Positions 26,779 through 28,480 of a stretch of 28,480 nt of DNA are shown piece by piece (the stretch's first letter is position 1; each line of letters opens with the position of its first letter). The translations under genes and the position numbers were made by a program. Source of the DNA: Stramenopiles sp. TOSAG23-2 (Eukaryota > Sar); the NCBI GenBank assembly GCA_900128395.1, contig LT649400.1, positions 1-28,480 of the forward strand, given 5' to 3'. A model generated the notes under the pieces. It saw nothing but the letters and a program-made list of their open reading frames with translations, did no database searches and was not told the DNA's origin.

Positions 26779-28480
26779 ATGTGGAAACCTCCAACACATA
26801 ACACAAGTACAAAAGGCATAGTTGCTACAGGTAAACAGCCAGAACGAAGTAATCATATGTTATTAACTAGATCATTGCCAACTTTGCCAAAAACTCCATC
26901 CAGCTGGGGTGAATCAAGAGAAGGTGAAACATGGATTAAAACATCAGCATCAGTGCCGTCCCGTAGCGTTGTCATACGTAACCTACCAAATGCTGTTAGT
27001 GATAATGATGTGAAAGCTTTATTTTCACAATGTGGCGATATACACATGTTCATTTCCAAGGAGAGGGAAAACAAAGGTATTATTATCGTCCATTATTACG
27101 ATTTAAGATCAGCAGAAGATGTTCAAAAACGTTTTAATGGAAGAACGTTACATCAGTCAAAAGTCAGCGTTACGTTTTTGGCAAAAGATTCTACAGTGGC
27201 GGCTTCATTGTCGCCATCTTATCCATATCCAAACCGTGGTACAGTTGCATTTGAAAATTTACCACCACTTATTACAGAGGAGCGATTTTTACAGTTTTGT
27301 GAATTATATGGCTCAGCAAAAAGTGCAAGTGCTGATGAAGCATTGGCAGAATTTTATGATGTTAGAGAAGCATATGATGTGATTGAGAAAGTAAATAGTG
27401 GAGAAACAATGCTAAGTGGTAGAAAAATATTCGCAAAAGCAGCATATGGTAGCAATGGGAAATTATTATCGTCACAAAAACAAGGCATGCATGATCATGC
27501 TATGAAACAAAAAGTTAATGGGAAACAACAACAACAACGACGACAACAACAACAAGTTTCACCATCAACTGGAGCGCCACCATCAGCAATCCAATCGCAA
27601 CAACAACAGCAGCAGCAGCAGCAGCAACAACAACAAGTACAAAAATCATTTAGTAGCTCACCGTCATTGCCGTCTTCTTCGCCACCTGCCATGTCGTCTT
27701 CTTCTTCTTCTACGTTTCAACAAGATCAACAACGCCCACCGCAAATAGCAGGATTTTCAAATCAATTTAATAACAACAACAACAGTAATAATATTAATTT
27801 AAATCACAATAGGAATACCAATAGTCAAAATGTGAATATGACAACAAGTTTTGCAAAACCAGCATTTACAGCGCCAGGACAATCTACAAATAGTCCGAAC
27901 AATCTATCGTCATCACAAATGTCGTCACCACCTCATGAAACAGATATAGTTGGTAAAATTTTAGCTTCCATAGATAAACAGCAAAAACTTTTCATAGATT
28001 TGCAAGGTGTTTTAATCCAAAAAATGACGCAAACGAGCTTCAATGCCCCAGGCAACCAAGTCGATTTAGCCACTATACAACAACAAATGAAGAGTTGTCA
28101 TTTGTATTTAAATCAAATTACAAATCTAAAATCACAATTTCAGGGTACGTTTAATACTGTAAATGTAAATAATAGTCCTACAAGAATGATGAATGATAAT
28201 AATAGTAACATTAATAATAATAACAATAATTTTTATAATAATGGCAATGGAAATATGAATTCTTCTAGGAATAAATTGAAACAAAGTGCTGATGCAAAAC
28301 CGTTTACACCATCTTCTTCTTATAGCATGAAGAACAACAATTATAGCCAGTCACAACCGTTGCCATCTTTTCAACCGTATAACAAGCATTATGATAATCA
28401 TAGATTAAATAATAATATGAATGATAGAGGAGGAAGAGACTATAATGGTAAGCATAATAATAATAATGCAATGCAAAGCG
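26779..28480 (+). CDS. Mei2-like RNA-binding protein, N-terminal part with RRM1 and RRM2 (runs off the window)
   Basis: The ATG at 26779 has an in-frame stop six codons upstream. The frame stays open to the window end (567 codons), so this is a 3'-partial gene. RRM1 is at about 62-140 (RSVVIRNLPNAVSDNDVKAL, KGIIIVHYYDLRSAE) and RRM2 at about 155-227 (GTVAFENLPPLITEERFLQF, LAEFYDVREAYDV). The HYYDLRSA and EFYDVREA signatures are typical of Mei2/AML proteins. A long low-complexity region follows with 13 consecutive Gln (27598-27636), Ser/Pro and Asn runs, and one helical island near 28010-28140 (IDKQQKLFIDLQG...). The diagnostic RRM3 is absent here but present in inverted orientation at 24550-25152, and the last 18 codons match its start in frame. 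Mei2 proteins control meiosis and development by binding RNA; that role here is inference. Confidence 0.92.
   Translation, partial: MWKPPTHNTSTKGIVATGKQPERSNHMLLTRSLPTLPKTPSSWGESREGETWIKTSASVPSRSVVIRNLPNAVSDNDVKALFSQCGDIHMFISKERENKGIIIVHYYDLRSAEDVQKRFNGRTLHQSKVSVTFLAKDSTVAASLSPSYPYPNRGTVAFENLPPLITEERFLQFCELYGSAKSASADEALAEFYDVREAYDVIEKVNSGETMLSGRKIFAKAAYGSNGKLLSSQKQGMHDHAMKQKVNGKQQQQRRQQQQVSPSTGAPPSAIQSQQQQQQQQQQQQQVQKSFSSSPSLPSSSPPAMSSSSSSTFQQDQQRPPQIAGFSNQFNNNNNSNNINLNHNRNTNSQNVNMTTSFAKPAFTAPGQSTNSPNNLSSSQMSSPPHETDIVGKILASIDKQQKLFIDLQGVLIQKMTQTSFNAPGNQVDLATIQQQMKSCHLYLNQITNLKSQFQGTFNTVNVNNSPTRMMNDNNSNINNNNNNFYNNGNGNMNSSRNKLKQSADAKPFTPSSSYSMKNNNYSQSQPLPSFQPYNKHYDNHRLNNNMNDRGGRDYNGKHNNNNAMQS
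27598..27636 (+). repeat. CAA/CAG tract encoding polyglutamine
   Basis: Thirteen consecutive Gln codons, with CAG units in the middle and CAA at both ends, lie inside the disordered region of the Mei2-like protein. The mixed codons argue for some stability compared with a pure CAG run. Confidence 0.95.
28426..28480 (+). repeat. 55-bp inverted repeat, right arm
   Basis: This is the exact reverse complement of 25098-25152, and it ends exactly at the last base of the window. It is part of the Mei2-like reading frame. Confidence 0.97.

Noticed and set aside
1-28480. tRNA, rRNA, CRISPR, transposon or viral genes
   Set aside because: I looked in the intergenic stretches for cloverleaf arms with a GTTCGA loop, spaced short repeats, transposase or integrase motifs and terminal repeats, and found none I could support.

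Overview
The window is protein-coding DNA from a microbial eukaryote with an AT-rich genome. This is seen directly: intergenic DNA full of (TA)n and poly-T tracts, asparagine- and glutamine-rich stretches inside otherwise conserved proteins, long ORFs read through in one piece without introns, standard stop codons, and eukaryote-only families (CTF18, Mei2-like RNA-binding protein, animal-type glutaminase, multi-repeat Myb protein, TKL-like kinase). The lineage cannot be fixed from this sequence; a free-living protist is the safest description. I found no tRNA, rRNA, CRISPR array or transposon.

Layout: a small coiled-coil protein (281-892, +); the clamp-loader subunit CTF18 (1051-3987, -); a putatively myristoylated kinase (4535-6643, -); an ammonium transporter carrying a C-terminal GNAT acetyltransferase-like domain (7503-9704, +); a signal-peptide coiled-coil protein (9932-11698, -); an eight-repeat Myb protein (12615-14801, +) with a perfect 599-bp internal duplication and a 125-bp tandem duplication at its 3' end; an unrecognised 399-residue protein (16168-17367, +); an animal-type glutaminase (18230-20194, -); a second ammonium transporter with a long ankyrin tail (20997-23717, +); a fragment coding the C-terminal RRM of a Mei2-like protein (24550-25152, -) joined out of frame to a cyclic-nucleotide-binding protein (up to 25802, -); and the N-terminal two thirds of a Mei2-like protein (26779 to the window end, +).

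Two themes stand out. First, three nitrogen genes lie within 16 kb: two ammonium transporters with different cytoplasmic tails, and glutaminase, which releases ammonium. The glutaminase and the second transporter are divergent neighbours, and both carry the same glutaminase-type ankyrin cassette (two copies and four copies). The second transporter appears to have Gln where the second pore histidine is expected.

Second, the last 55 bases of the window are the exact reverse complement of 25098-25152. This inverted repeat splits one Mei2-like gene into two pieces on opposite strands. Flipping the segment between the repeats restores a continuous 749-residue RRM1-RRM2-RRM3 frame. The likeliest cause is a chimeric or mis-joined assembly, possibly from a multiple-displacement-amplified single cell, with the 55 bases as a k-mer-sized overlap at a contig end. 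A real inversion or large inverted duplication is the alternative. Gene order across 25098-28480 should be treated as provisional.

Most promoter regions between genes hold a short GC-richer island with repeated GCCAG/CTGGC/CCTGCC words in otherwise AT-rich DNA; these may mark promoters.
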